A DNA stretch of 64,000 nt from Hyaloraphidium curvatum (lineage: Eukaryota; Monoblepharomycota; Hyaloraphidiomycetes; Hyaloraphidiales; Hyaloraphidiaceae), in the NCBI GenBank assembly GCA_025558095.1, contig JAIVFI010000034.1, positions 62,001 to 126,000 on the forward strand, in the 5' to 3' direction. The notes under the pieces are model-generated. The model did no database searches. It worked only from the letters and a program-made list of their open reading frames with translations, and was not told the DNA's origin. This document shows positions 1 through 10,392 of this stretch, piece by piece. The number at the start of each line of letters is the position of its first letter. Positions within the stretch are counted from its first letter, which is position 1. The translations under genes were made by a program, and so were the position numbers.

Positions 1-1320
1 GGGGACGACGTCCGGGGGCAGGGGGAGCGCGCCGCAGCGGGCGAGGGCATCGTCGAGGAGGCGCATGAAGTTGGGGAGGGCGTGGAACAGGACGCGTTCG
101 ATGACCTCGAGGCCGGCGCGGGCTTCGTCCTGCGGAGTGTCGGGAAATCAGCACGTTACTTGACATATGCGATGGGGCCTGCAGCCCACCTCCGGCTTGG
201 GTTTGGTCCGCCTGACGGCGCTGCTCCCCCACACGCCGAGCACCTCCCTGACCACCCCCTCCTTGACCCTCTCCAGCTCGTCCGGCGTGAGCACCGCGGT
301 GTCCCTCTGCGTGAGCAGCTCCGCGATCCCGTAGTACTTTCCCAGCAGCGTCTTTCGCGTGGCCTGGGTCGGATGCGCCGTGATGGTCAGGTCCACGCAC
401 TGCTCCATCAGCGCGCTCCGGATGTCCTGAGGGGACAGGCCGGCCGCGAGGAGCTGCGAGAAGGCGTCGTCCATGGTCTGCTTGAAGAACAGGGAGGACT
501 CGCCGCGGCGGTAGGCCCGCCACCGGCGGACGCGGTGCTGTCGCTCGGCGAGCTCGCCGAGGGTGAGGAGCTCGGAAAAGACGCGGGCTAGCTCGAGGTA
601 AGAAGCCGAAGTGGTGATCTGCGCCGCCAGCTCGGTGAGGGCGTCAAAGTTCTCCTTGGTCTGGTTGGCGTGGTAGGCACGGGCGCGGGAGAGGAAGGAC
701 TCGAGGGTCGAGATCAGTTGTTCTGGGATCATGTCCGTCAGGCATGGCCAGTGGCGACGCCATAACCACCCACGAGTCCCTTCGTTGCCCTTCTCGGCCT
801 CGGCGGCCGTCTTGACAATCTGCATGAGCGTGTAGGTGAGGAGCTTGAGGTCTTCTTGGAGCGGGAGGTTGAAGTCGACGGGCTTGACCGCGGCGCTGAT
901 CCGGACGATTGCGTCAATAACCGACCACTTCCAGAGGCCCGAAACAGCCTCTATGCCAGACGTAACCCACCTGGCACCCAGGTAGCCGCCGGTGGGCACC
1001 CTGACGCTTTCCTTCCTCGACGGCACCCGCTGCCGCCCCTCGGCTTCGCCGTGGTCCGGCTCCCCGTACAGCCCCGGTGGTGGCGCATTCAGGCTCGGAT
1101 CGACCTCGAAATTGGGCCCGTCGACGTAGCCGTTCGGCTCGGCCACCATCTTCCCGCCGAGGCCGGGGGTCGACATCCGCTCCAGCATGCGGGGCAGGTT
1201 GAACTCGCCCTCGAGCTGCATCGGGCTCGGCGTGAGCTTGCGGATGGTGTCGCCGCGCGAGGCCGAGGGGAGCACGGGCGGCGGCGTGGGGTTCCCGGGG
1301 GGAGGCGTCGTGGAGGCCAT
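1..1320 (-). CDS. ppc: Phosphoenolpyruvate carboxylase, N-terminal part (runs off the window)
   Basis: Adds bicarbonate to phosphoenolpyruvate to give oxaloacetate (anaplerosis). I read it from the ATG at 1320; the C-terminal part lies beyond position 1. Exons 971-1320, 774-895, 190-722 and 1-129 join in frame over GT-AG introns of 75, 51 and 60 nt. The active-site block TAHPTQATRKTLL with the catalytic His is near 345-385. The block RRTKPKPE followed by DEARAGLEV is restored exactly across the last intron, as in the family's RRTKPTPQDEAR. The first ~100 residues are Pro-rich and look unconserved, so the start is less certain than the enzyme call. Open frame continues upstream of 1320, but its composition does not look coding. 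PEP carboxylase is common in plants and bacteria and generally missing from well-studied fungi, so its presence is notable. Confidence 0.85.
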
Positions 1321-2053
1321 TGCGGGAGGCGTGTTCGGGGAAGCCGTGTCCGGGGCCGGGGGTTCGGGGTCCGTCCGCAGGCGGGTTGCAGGTTCCTCTG
1401 GCAGGCCTGGAGAACCGTCGTCTAGCCGATTGCGCTCCTCCGACGCGTGCGAAGTCTCAGATTCCCCCGTTTGAGGCCCCGGGGCGGCAGGAAAGAAGAG
1501 GCCCGCGATTCGGCCGAGCACGCCCTCCGCCGTCGTCGGAACGCGTCGCGGCGCGCCGGACGCGCCACCGATCTCAGCTCCGTTCCTCGCGCTGGCGCGA
1601 TGCGGGGTGCCGAGGCGGTGGCAGGACCGGGCGGGCGAGCGATGGAGCGGAGGAGATAGCGCGTCGGGTGCCCTGAGTTCCCTTGCGCTCGCGGGTCGCA
1701 AGCCCGAGCTCACGTGAAGACAGGGGGGGCGGTGGATCGTCGACAGTGGTATCGATCTGCATCCCAAAGCACTGAATAGTATGTACAGAGAATAGTTCGA
1801 CCGTTGCTTCCGGCCGTGCTTTCCCGAAGCCCCTGCAGTCTTGCCGATCAAGCCAACCAATCTTCAGCCTCAATGCGACTCCTGTTTACGGCACCATCAT
1901 TTCCTCGCTTCGTTTTCCAGCAGCAGATATCCCTGAGAGTGCACATGAGCAAGGCCTCAGGAGCCTGGGAAGGACGAACGAACCCCGATCGCGGCCCCGG
2001 CTCCTAGCACCATCCTGCAGCGCGGAAGTCGTAAGAATCCCCGCCGAAATCAT
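1321..2053. other. Intergenic stretch
   Basis: About 730 nt upstream of the carboxylase start. Open frames occur on both strands but lack high G/C third positions, motifs or plausible splice joins. I see no gene here. Confidence 0.5.
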
Positions 2054-2411
2054 CTAAATCATCAAAGATGGGACGCACGCCAGGCTCCTCATCCTCCTCC
2101 TTTGCTCTTCCTTGCCCGCCTTCTCGAGCGGGTCCTTGTCCGGCGGGATCGCAAACCTGCGCTCAAGGCGACGAACAAAGGAGGACACGGTTGGCTTCCT
2201 GCGTTCCGTGTTCGGACACAAGAGCGCACCCGTAGTCGTCCCCCTCGTCAATCAGATCGGCCGCCTGCTTCTTCATGTCGCCGGGCTTGGCGGCGGGGGA
2301 GGATGATGCCGCGCGCAGGTGGAGGGCCGGCGGGCGGACGGCGACGTGGGGAAACAGCAGAACGGGGGTGGAGGCGAAGCGGAGAAGAAGAGAGGGCGAT
2401 GGCGACAGCAT
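2054..2411 (-). CDS. Small protein with mitochondrial-type presequence, unknown
   Basis: Candidate 94-residue protein in two exons (2230-2411 and 2054-2156) joined by a 73-nt GT-AG intron that keeps frame. The N-terminus is rich in Leu, Ser, Ala and Arg without acidic residues for about 45 residues, as in mitochondrial presequences. The remainder is charged (AADLIDEGDDYG then FAIPPDKDPLEKAGKEE). An alternative frame of the last exon gives an acidic tail (DEEPGVRPIFDDLDDFGGD) that looks more protein-like than the annotated end, so the 3' end or a splice site may be wrong. I do not recognise the family. Confidence 0.4.
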
Positions 2412-2765
2412 GGTGTGGGCGCAGGCGGCGTGTGGAGTTGAATTCGAGTCGTGGGGTGAGTCGACTTGCGGCGACGCCTAGGCCGCATCCGCGATCCGGA
2501 CCGAACAAACAAGTCGGGCAAGCCCGTGCCGCTCGCTCAGATGCCAGACATGTACACTCCACGCGACCACTCAGGGCGCGGGGACGGGTGGTGCGTTACC
2601 GGCCTTGGCGGGTTTAGCAACGGCGGCAGCTGAAATCTCTCGTCTGGCATCGAGACTGCTCCGTCAATTCATACATGCAAACAAATTGGGCATGCACGCA
2701 ACGGCGACATCGTCACCTAATCACAGCATCCGTTCTGCCTCTCCCCATCGGTGTCTGCTCGGTGT
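2412..2765. other. Intergenic stretch
   Basis: About 350 nt between two weakly supported minus-strand small genes. Nothing recognised. Confidence 0.4.
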
Positions 2766-3050
2766 TCAATGCAGTCCCGCGGCTACTACGGCCCAGAGTA
2801 TGAGGACAATGGTCTGGAGTATCATGCCCATCCAGGACATCACGTCTCCGCACGTCTTCATGCAGCGGCGACGTCTTTGCTCCGGCGACTCGCCGTCCGC
2901 TCCGTCCGGAGCCTGGACCACCTGTTCGTACGGCGGCGGCGGAGCGGTCGCGCTGCGGCGCCCGCCTCGGAAGCGGTCGGGTGTCAGATGCAGCGCGCGG
3001 ACGAAGGCGGCCGACCCACATATGCGGAGGGCCCTGCGACAGCTGGTCGG
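2766..3050 (-). CDS. Putative C-terminal exon of a small tail-anchored membrane protein
   Basis: A minus-strand frame ends at a TGA at 2766-2768. It encodes a proline-rich stretch (APPPPYEQVVQAPDG), a basic-Cys segment (RRRRCMKTCGD) and a final hydrophobic helix (MGMILQTIVLILWAVVAAGL). That order suits a tail-anchored or single-pass membrane protein. A stop upstream in the same frame means an earlier exon must exist, perhaps in 3080-3204, but I could not place a convincing junction. The opposite strand is also open here, so the call is weak. Confidence 0.3.
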   Translation of the reverse strand, partial: PTSCRRALRICGSAAFVRALHLTPDRFRGGRRSATAPPPPYEQVVQAPDGADGESPEQRRRRCMKTCGDVMSWMGMILQTIVLILWAVVAAGLH

Positions 3051-3084
3051 CTAGCAGGCACTCCACGTACGTCTGTTGCCCAGG

Positions 3085-3554
3085 AATACCTTGAGGCCCA
3101 GTCATTCCTTTGGGGGGAACTCCGTCCAGGTCGATCACTACCTCGCCCGGTGCGACCTTCTGCATTTCCGGCCCTGCGGAGGCGGCAGCAGCCGGTGCTT
3201 CCATCTGGGGAGCGGCACGGCCATCTGGAACGCCGGGTCGCGTACGCGTGAGCTCGCAAGTCGAAATCAGAGCAACACGGCTCGAAAACCGGGATTGGTA
3301 AAGAGCAGCTCACCCCAGGCGGCCTGGCCAATGTTTGGTTCTGCAACGGCCGAGCGGGGAGCTCCGCCACCCAGGGCGGCGGCGACGGCTGGAGCGTCAA
3401 CTATCAGGAAAGCGGCATGAGATATTTCGTCTTGCAGACGGGAGCCAACGTGCCCTGCTGCTCGATGGCATGGAGCGCGGCCCGGATAGATTCGTCGCGG
3501 GCATCCTTGGCAGGATCCCGGGTTAGGCTGCCATACCGCGGTACTCCTGCTTAG
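3085..3554 (+). CDS. Putative exons of a small Cys-containing protein, unknown
   Basis: Two plus-strand stretches with mostly G/C third positions join in frame if 3249-3318 is removed as a 70-nt intron (GTGAGC to CCCCAG). The product contains LARCDLLHFRPCGGGSSRCF, then across the junction GLANVWFCNGRAGSS, and later LQTGANVPCCSMAWSA before a TAG at 3552-3554. The Cys and Gly content resembles small secreted fungal proteins, but no signal peptide or start codon was found; the first exon is probably upstream and unresolved. Family not recognised. Confidence 0.3.
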
Positions 3555-4116
3555 CAGCGTCAACCTGGATTAGATCGGTATCGTGAGTATAAGGCGGTCA
3601 ATCAGTCGTGCGGGAGCTCGAGGAGCAGACACGGCCCAACCCACGTTGGCGCCGTGTTCGTGGCGGTATCGATAGCTGGGGCGGCCTCGTCCTTTGTGAT
3701 CGGCCGTTGCAAGCCCTCGGCACTCTGCGAACGCAGCAGACGGTGCTGGGCCGCGCGATTTGGGTGCGGTGGGGACAGTGGTGCCGGTCTCCCGTACAAC
3801 AGGGGAATGCGACGCCGCGGGTGGCAGCGTCGCAGGCCCTGAGCGTGCTGCCGGCTGTTGCGGGGTTTTCGGTGCCGCACGTCCCGTACAGCCCTTCCGA
3901 AGTTTGTCGACGAAAGTCAGTCAGTCACGAAAGTCAGTCAATCAAGGCGGGAGCGCCCGATCGACGAAATGTGGCGGAGCCCCCGCTCAGACCCTCGGAA
4001 ACTGACACTTCTCGCCGCCGATTTCACTTGAGATCGCGGCCAAGCGTGCTCACGCTGCTATTGGAATGACTGCCGATAAACTTCATCTTTGTTTCTACCA
4101 ATGAAATCACAAAACA
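3555..4116. other. Unassigned stretch before the monooxygenase 3' end
   Basis: About 560 nt. Several short Cys-rich frames exist on both strands (3640-3900) but none has a start, stop and splice structure I can defend. A direct repeat CGAAAGTCAGTCA lies at 3911-3923 and 3928-3940. Confidence 0.4.
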
Positions 4117-6251
4117 TCATGCAATCAGCTTCCGGTTGCGGTACCTCTGCACCGCCGTGTAAACTGCGGCCGCCAGCAGCGCGACCTTGGCGTAGTCGAG
4201 CAACGTCGTGTAGCTGACCTTGCCGCGGCCGTACTGGGACAAACGGTGAATGCGACGCGTGCGGGTGCTCCGGCCGGGACCCACGGTGACGTCCATCTTG
4301 GAGAAGTCTGTCCGGCGCACATTGAGCCAGTAGTGGGTGCCCGATGCGGGGTAGCTGCGGCGGCGTGGATCAGAACAGGAAACTCGGCGAGCTACAGGAC
4401 GACGCACATGAAGTTGGAGTGGCCCTTGTGGTTCTTGTAGTACGATCTGGGGAAAGAACGGGGACTTCAGGACCATTGCTAGATCAAGATTGCGCCGAAC
4501 CCACCCGCAGCCCGCAATCGGCGCGTCCCAGAGGAACTTGCGGATCTCCGTCTCGAACCACTCCACGAACTTCCTCTGCTCGGAATCCTTGACCTCCACG
4601 GTGCGGATCCCGCGCTGGAGGCAGCCCTTGATGGTGTTGCAGGCAAACTCAGCGGCGCACTCGAGGCCGAAGATGTGCGAGTTGTATCCCAGGAACCCGC
4701 GCGGGCCGTTGGTCAGGAAGAGGTTGGGGCACTTGCTCACCATGAGCCCATAGAAGGTGTCGGGCTCCTCGTTGGACCACTCCTTCTGCAGGTCGAAGCC
4801 GTCCCGGCCGATGATCTTCAGCCCGCGGAGATACTGCAGCACACAAATGAGCACCGACAACGGCGGGGTGTTTGCAAGCTCCGCACTTTGTAGAACTGGA
4901 AGCCTGTGGCCCAGATGATCACGTCGCAGTCGATCTTCTCGCCCGTGCTGGTGACGACGCCGGTCGGGGTGACCTCGACGACCTTCTCCTCGGGCGCTGC
5001 GCGGAGGGTGACGTGGGGCTGCTGGATGCAGTCGAAGTAGAGGTCCGCGGGCAGCATACGGTGGCATCCGGGAGGGTCTGCGGGAACGAAATGTCGGCAT
5101 GCGGAAACTGAAACAGCTGGCGAGGGGAACCCACATTTGGGCGTGATCTTCTCGACGAGCTTCGGGTCTTTGAGGGCCGACTTGTACCAGTCCTCGAGCG
5201 CCTTGCGCGTCGCGAGGTTGAAGTCGTTGACCTTTTCGGGGTCGTCCATCCGCCGCAGCTTCCACCCCGAGGTGTCTAGCAGCAGGTACACGTACGCCCG
5301 CATCGCCTTGGCGTATCCGGGCAGGTACTTCAGCATCCACTTGACGGTGTTCGAGAGCTTCTGCGAGTTCCGCGGGGCGATCCAGCTAGGGTTGGACTGC
5401 GGATCCCGTCAGCCTAAGGCGTCGGGCCGCTGCAAGGTGAAGGATACCTGGAAAATGTCGAGCTGGGCCACCTTGGGCGTGATGTTCTCCACGATCTGCA
5501 GCCCCGAGGCCCCGTTGCCCACGAGAACGACCTTCTTGCCCTCGAGCACGATCGACATGTCCCACTGCGCGCTGTGGCACTGCTTCCCCTGGAACGAGTC
5601 GATTCCCGGGATGCTGGGCAGCTGCGGCAGGGAAAAGAAACCAGTGCCGTTGATGACAAAGTCCGCCTTGACGGTGCGTTCCGTGCCGTCGACAAGATTT
5701 TTGACGCCGACCTCCCAGCACGATTCGCCCGCGTTCCACACCATCTGCGTGGCTTCGGTGTTGAACTGGACGAAGGGAAGGATGCCCAGGTCGTGCGCGG
5801 CCTCCTGCATGTACTGCAGGTTCTCCTGCTGCTTGGCGAACGTTTCACTCCAGTCGTACTTCGGGGCACGATCGTGAGCGGCTGGGTGCTCAAATACGCG
5901 CTTCTCTTACCTTCGGGTAGAACGAGAGGGAGTCGAGGAACACGATCGTGAGCAGGCAGGTGCTGCTCAACGCGCCAACCTCCTTACCTTCGGGTAGAAC
6001 GAGAAGGAGTAGAGGAACACGTTCACGTCCACGCCGCAGCCCGGGTACTGGTTGTTCTGCCAGGTCCCGCCCATGTCGTTGTTCCGCTCCAGGATGGCAA
6101 AGTCCTCGGTCCTGACCCGCTTCTGGAGCCAGTGGCCGACCGTGATCCCCGTGGCGCCCCCGCCGATGCACAGCACGAGGTAGCGGTCACGCAGCGGCTT
6201 GGCCGAGCGTCGGTACAGGATGGAGCCCTCGGCGAGGACGACGGGCGCCAT
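4117..6251 (-). CDS. Flavin-containing (Baeyer-Villiger-type) monooxygenase with C-terminal membrane segment
   Basis: FAD/NADPH monooxygenase of the class that oxygenates ketones or heteroatoms. Seven exons (5988-6251, 5448-5858, 5135-5396, 4887-5077, 4505-4833, 4408-4446, 4117-4354) total 1734 nt, in frame, for 577 residues. Visible are the FAD-binding CIGGGATGITVGHWLQ, the downstream MGGTWQNNQYPGCGVDV block, the NADPH-binding VVLVGNGASGLQIVENI, and the ATGFQF block before the fifth exon. Joins restore YPPGCHRMLPAD and KGHSNFIYPASGTHYW, both typical of the family. The protein ends with a hydrophobic helix (TLLDYAKVALLAAAVYTAV) and a basic tail, suggesting a membrane anchor. The start at 6251 has a strong context (GCAATGG). 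Introns are 51-58 nt except the first, which is 129 nt through an internal duplication. Substrate unknown. Confidence 0.88.
5865..6025. repeat. 77-nt offset tandem duplication over an exon end and intron
   Basis: The sequence around the first monooxygenase donor is present twice, offset by 77 nt. The exon-end piece coding SFYPK followed by GTAAG occurs at about 5984-6025 and again at about 5907-5948; the intronic CACGATCGTGAGC occurs near 5937 and near 5867. The proximal donor gives a 129-nt intron and the second would give 52 nt. As 77 is not a multiple of 3, the extra copy must be spliced out as one intron or it breaks the frame. Confidence 0.8.
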
Positions 6252-6663
6252 TGCGGCGGGTGCGCGAGGGATGTCGCCTTCGGGGGGAGACACTCGCTGG
6301 CCCGGCTAACGAAGGCTAACGCCCGGAGCCGCGGCGATTGACGATGTTCCCGCTGAGACCTCGGCGCGGAAACCGATGGTAGGCCTCCAAGAGGGCGCCG
6401 ATTCGTGGTGCCGGCGGTCCCGGGGATGAGGGCGAGGTGTGGCAAAGTGATCGGGCGGCGCAGGTGGCGGCGGCGGCCACGAATCTCTTTCCCGATCTCC
6501 CAGGTTTGTTCTCCAAAAGCGCTATTTTATACAGATTTTTAAAAATTACTCGTCGTGTGTCCTACATTCTCCCGTGAGGTTTCCAAAGGCTCGCTGAACG
6601 GGCGTCAGCTCGCGGTCGAAGGGCCCACGACCAACCCACCTTGCGCACGGCGCTCACACGTGT
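6252..6663. promoter_or_regulatory. AT-rich spacer upstream of the monooxygenase
   Basis: About 410 nt between the monooxygenase start and the end of the next gene. It holds an AT-rich patch unlike its surroundings, with a minus-strand TATAAAATAG (about 6522-6531) and a perfect 12-bp palindrome ATTTTTAAAAAT (6535-6546). These could be core promoter elements, although they lie ~280 nt from the start codon. No gene seen. Confidence 0.35.
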
Positions 6664-9469
6664 TCAGGAGCTCGCAACGGGCATGGCGTTGGCGGCCGGC
6701 TCGAGCTCCTTTGCATCGGCCGGCTTGACGGGCGCCGCTTCCTCGTCGTCGTCCTCGTCGTCCGAAGGCGGCGGCGGGGGCGGCGCGAACTGGCACGGCG
6801 TCTTGTGCACGATCTGGCAGGTTTCGAGGCACGCCAGGGTGAACTTGTACTTGCTCAGGGGCTTCTGCTTCTTGGCCTTGGGCGCCGGCGCCGCGTCTTC
6901 CTTGGGCTTGTCCCCGTCCTTGGGCTTCTCCCCGTCCTTCGGCTTGTCCCCCTCCTTGGTCTTGCCTTCCTCCTTCTTGTGCTCGGCAACCTGCTCTTCC
7001 GTGACGCCCGCGGCGGCGGCGGCGACCCCAGCTCCATGGGCGTCGCCGGCGGCCACCACCTCCCCCTTGCGGACGCTGTCGAGAACGGCCTTGGTCCCCG
7101 CGTCGCTGTTCTCCACCGACTCGGTTGCCTTGTGGACGGCGGACTCCAGGGCCTTGTTGAGCTCGACATCCTGCTCCCTCCGCAGGAGCTCGTCGGCCGG
7201 AAAGCCCTGTCGGTTGTGATCAGCTCCCGGAAGCTCGAAAACCGAGCAGCGGCCACCCACGTCGGCCGAGTTGTAATACCCCATGATCCGCGCCAGCTCC
7301 CCATCGTACGCGTCCGCCTTGGCAGCGATCGACATCATCTCCTTCTCGATTGCCTTGCGGTCCTTGAGCATGTGGTACCCCAGCTGGGATTTGGTCACGT
7401 CCCTCACGATGGCAGAGTCGAGCCGCGAGAGGAGCTCGATGGCGGTCTTGGTGCGCGTCTTGACGCCGGCGCCGTTGATGTACTTGTCCGCGCCCTGGGC
7501 GGCGGTGGCGACGGCGGGGATGATGATCAGGAGGACGGGCATGCCGGGGGAGTCGCGCGCGGGGCCGGCCATGAGGCCGGCGAGGATCGTCGTGAGCAGA
7601 CCTGGGCAGAGCAAGTCAGCGAACTCGGCTTTCTTAATCTCGAGAGCCGGAGCCCACCGCAGATGACGCCGACGTAGCCGATGCCGCTGTACATCACGTC
7701 ACGCCTCTTCATCTGGCTCATCACCTTGTTGACGTGGTTCCTCACGGGCCTGTAGGCCTCGCGCACGTGCTCGACCCAGTCCTCGTCGACCGAGACTGCG
7801 CGATCGGGGCGCGATCAGCCCAACTCCGGGCAGCCTCCGCGCAGGAAACCAACCGAAATCCAAGTCATCCTTGTTCGGCTCGCCCTTGTGGTGGTGGATC
7901 TTTGGCCCCTGGGCGTCAGCGAGCGCCATGTCCACCAACGTGTCGCCACTGCGGGGCGTCTCCCCCGGGCTCCCCCCGCCAGGGTACCCGTTCGCCCCGC
8001 CGCCTCCACCGGGCACAATCCCGAGGCCCATGGGGTTCATCTCGGTCCCCGGAGCGGCGCCGGGCATGCCGTACCCCGGGTATCCCATCCCCATGGGCAT
8101 GCCCATCGCGGACGGTGAGGTGGCGCGGGGCATTCCGGCGGCGTCGGCGGGGTAGCCGTAGCCGGGGTGGCCGTACATGGCGGGCGGGTATCCCGCGGGA
8201 GGCTGGCCAGGGACGGTGCCGGCGGGGTTGGGGGAGGTGGCGCGGTGGGCCGAGGCGGAGGCGTCTTCGGGCGCAAGGGCTGGATGCGGGACATCGGCGG
8301 CGGCGGCAGCGGAGACCATGTCTGTGGTCGTGGCGGGCGCGGTGCCGTCGGCGGGAGGGACTGGGAAACGGGTGATCACAGTCAGCGAAAGCAATCGGAG
8401 CGATCAGATCACGGAGCGGTCGACCCACCGCCCACGGTCTCGCCCATGGCCGAAACCGGCACCTCCGTGACCTTAATCTCCCCCGCATCCTGCGGCTGCG
8501 ACACGACGGCGGGCTGGGATGGCGCCATCGACACGGTGCTGGGCACCGGCCCCAGGGCGCTCCCGGGCACCCCGCCGGGGTACCCGTACATCATCTGCGG
8601 GTGCGCCGCGGGCGGGTACGCTAGTGGAGGCTGCTGCGGGTACCCGGGGACGGGAGGATAGCCGGGCTGCGGGTAGCCGCGCGGGGCGCCGTAGGCGGAG
8701 GGGTAGCCGGCCGCGGCGGAGGGGTAGCCGGCCGCGGCGGAGGGGACTTGGTTCATCTGCTGCAGAGCCTGCTGCGCCTGCACGATGGCGATCACGGAGG
8801 CGGCGAATTCAGGGGTGATCTGGGTGCCGCCGAGGGCGGGGGTAGCGGGGGCAGCGGGGGCGTCGCGCTCCTTCTCCTTGGAAGTGCCTGTGATGGTGAG
8901 GTGATCAGTGATCAGGTTGATCAGAGAGCCCCCCGGGGCGCATCCGAGGCCGTGGGCCGAGACGGGACGCTGATGGACGCACCTTTGCCCTTTCCGCCCT
9001 TGGCGCGGGCGCTGCCCTCGAACTCATCCTCGCTCTCCCCGTCGCCCTTGGTCACCTTCGCCCACGTGTCCTGCACCTTTTCCGACACCTTTCCGTACGT
9101 CTCCTTGATCTGCTCGCCGGCCTTCTTGGACAGGCTGGCGATGCGGTCCATCGTCGAGGGCCCGTCGTCGGCGCCGTACACGGTCTCGGACTTTTTCTTG
9201 GCCGACGACTCGGCGCCCTGCTTGGTGTCCATCCGGGCGGCGGCGTAGCCCCCGTCTGATCCGTCCCCCGCGAACTGCGTCGGCGGGCTGTCGAACGCGC
9301 GGAGCGACGTGCCGCGCCTGGGGAGGTTGCCGGGCGCGGTGGAGATTGTCGGCGTTGCGGGCGGCGACTGCGGCGCGGCGGCGGGCGGCGCGGGCGCGTC
9401 GGGGGCCGCGGGGACGGCGAGCGCGGGGTCGGCGGCGGCGGTCTCGGGCGCGGGGAGCGCGTCGGCCAT
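6664..9469 (-). CDS. Tyr-Pro-rich protein with two-TM SLATT-like domain
   Basis: Five exons (8983-9469, 8429-8887, 7854-8360, 7658-7795, 6664-7601) give 2529 nt, in frame, 842 residues. The N-terminal half is Ala/Pro-rich with many GYP units (such as GYPQPGYPPVPGYPQQ), likely disordered. A folded region follows: an amphipathic lead-in (EAYRPVRNHVNKVMSQMKRR), TM1 (IGYVGVICGLLTTILAGLMAG), a short loop, TM2 (MPVLLIIIPAVATAAQG), then a long helical segment (LLSRLDSAIVRDVTKSQLGY). It ends in a Lys/Glu/Asp/Pro tail with poly-acidic runs. Basic helix, two TMs and a cytosolic helix match the layout of SLATT/DUF4231-type domains known from bacteria and fungi. That assignment rests on layout only. In bacteria such domains are proposed pore-forming effectors of nucleotide-sensing systems; no partner gene is visible here. 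Confidence 0.7.
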
Positions 9470-10392
9470 GCGACGCGGGGGGGAGATCGGTTTTCTTCAG
9501 GGCAAGGGCGGTCTGACGGCCAGAACCAGGACCCAGGCCCGGCGGCGCAATTGGCCGCAACCGCCCGCATCGCCGGCGGTTGAGGCCGGGGTCCGCGGGA
9601 TGCGGGCTAAGTGTCCACTCCGTTGAGCTGGACGGACCATCCAGGCGGGAGACAGTGCTGCTGTCCTCAGGCCGTCTCCGGCGACTGCGGACCCTGACCC
9701 TCCTTCCGCCCACGAATGCAATTCAAGCCGGGCCCACAACGGCCCAATACTCCACCCAGATGTGGACGAGTTACACATCTCGCCGTCTCGGCGAGAATTC
9801 GAGGGCGGCCGCCCTCCCCGGCCGTGAATGGCCGGGAAGATTGGGAGCATCACATCGGGTCCAGCCCAGGCGGCGGCTGGGGAGGGTCTGCGATTCGCGG
9901 TCCGCAGGCGGCAGCCCAGCGGCGCACGGCATCCGAGGCGCGTTGCGCGCGGTATTGATATCTGCTTGTGATGAGCGGATAGAGCTGCGGTGGCGCTGGG
10001 CGGCGTGCATGGCCGGCCGACCAGGTCACCGCCTGGTTTTCAGGGGGCTTACGGAGGGACACCTCCGTAGCCTGCGGGCGGACTTGCGCTGCCGTCGCGA
10101 GCGCGGAGCGCCGAACCGGCCGTCGGGATCCTTCATAAGATGGCGTCGAAGCACCGCCTGTCAGGTGGAGGGCGCGACATCGCGCGCCCGTCGGCCGGCA
10201 CCGGCGCCCTGCACGATCGGGCACCCGACGCCGCGCCCGCGGACCGACCGCCGCCACCGTGGGCGTCACCTCTCGATTTGGTAGCCATCCCGCCGTCTCC
10301 GCCCCCCTGGGAGCGCGACGGACGGTGCGGGGCAGCCCGCTCGCCATCCCATCGCCGCCCTGCGCCACCAACAACACAACAGACGCGTCGCC
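9470..10392. promoter_or_regulatory. Divergent intergenic region with strong palindromes
   Basis: About 920 nt between divergent starts at 9469 (minus) and 10393 (plus). No coding region is supported. It carries a perfect 16-bp palindrome (9801-9816, GAGGGCGGCCGCCCTC) followed at once by a 7-bp stem hairpin (9817-9836, CCCGGCC, loop GTGAAT, GGCCGGG). Confidence 0.4.

Noticed and set aside
1447-1873. Short frames upstream of PEP carboxylase as a separate gene
   Set aside because: Arg/Ala-rich low-information translations on both strands, no start context or motif.
9580-10284. Plus-strand open frame in the divergent spacer
   Set aside because: Arg/Gly/Pro-rich with no domain, and it runs through palindromic sequence; judged non-coding.
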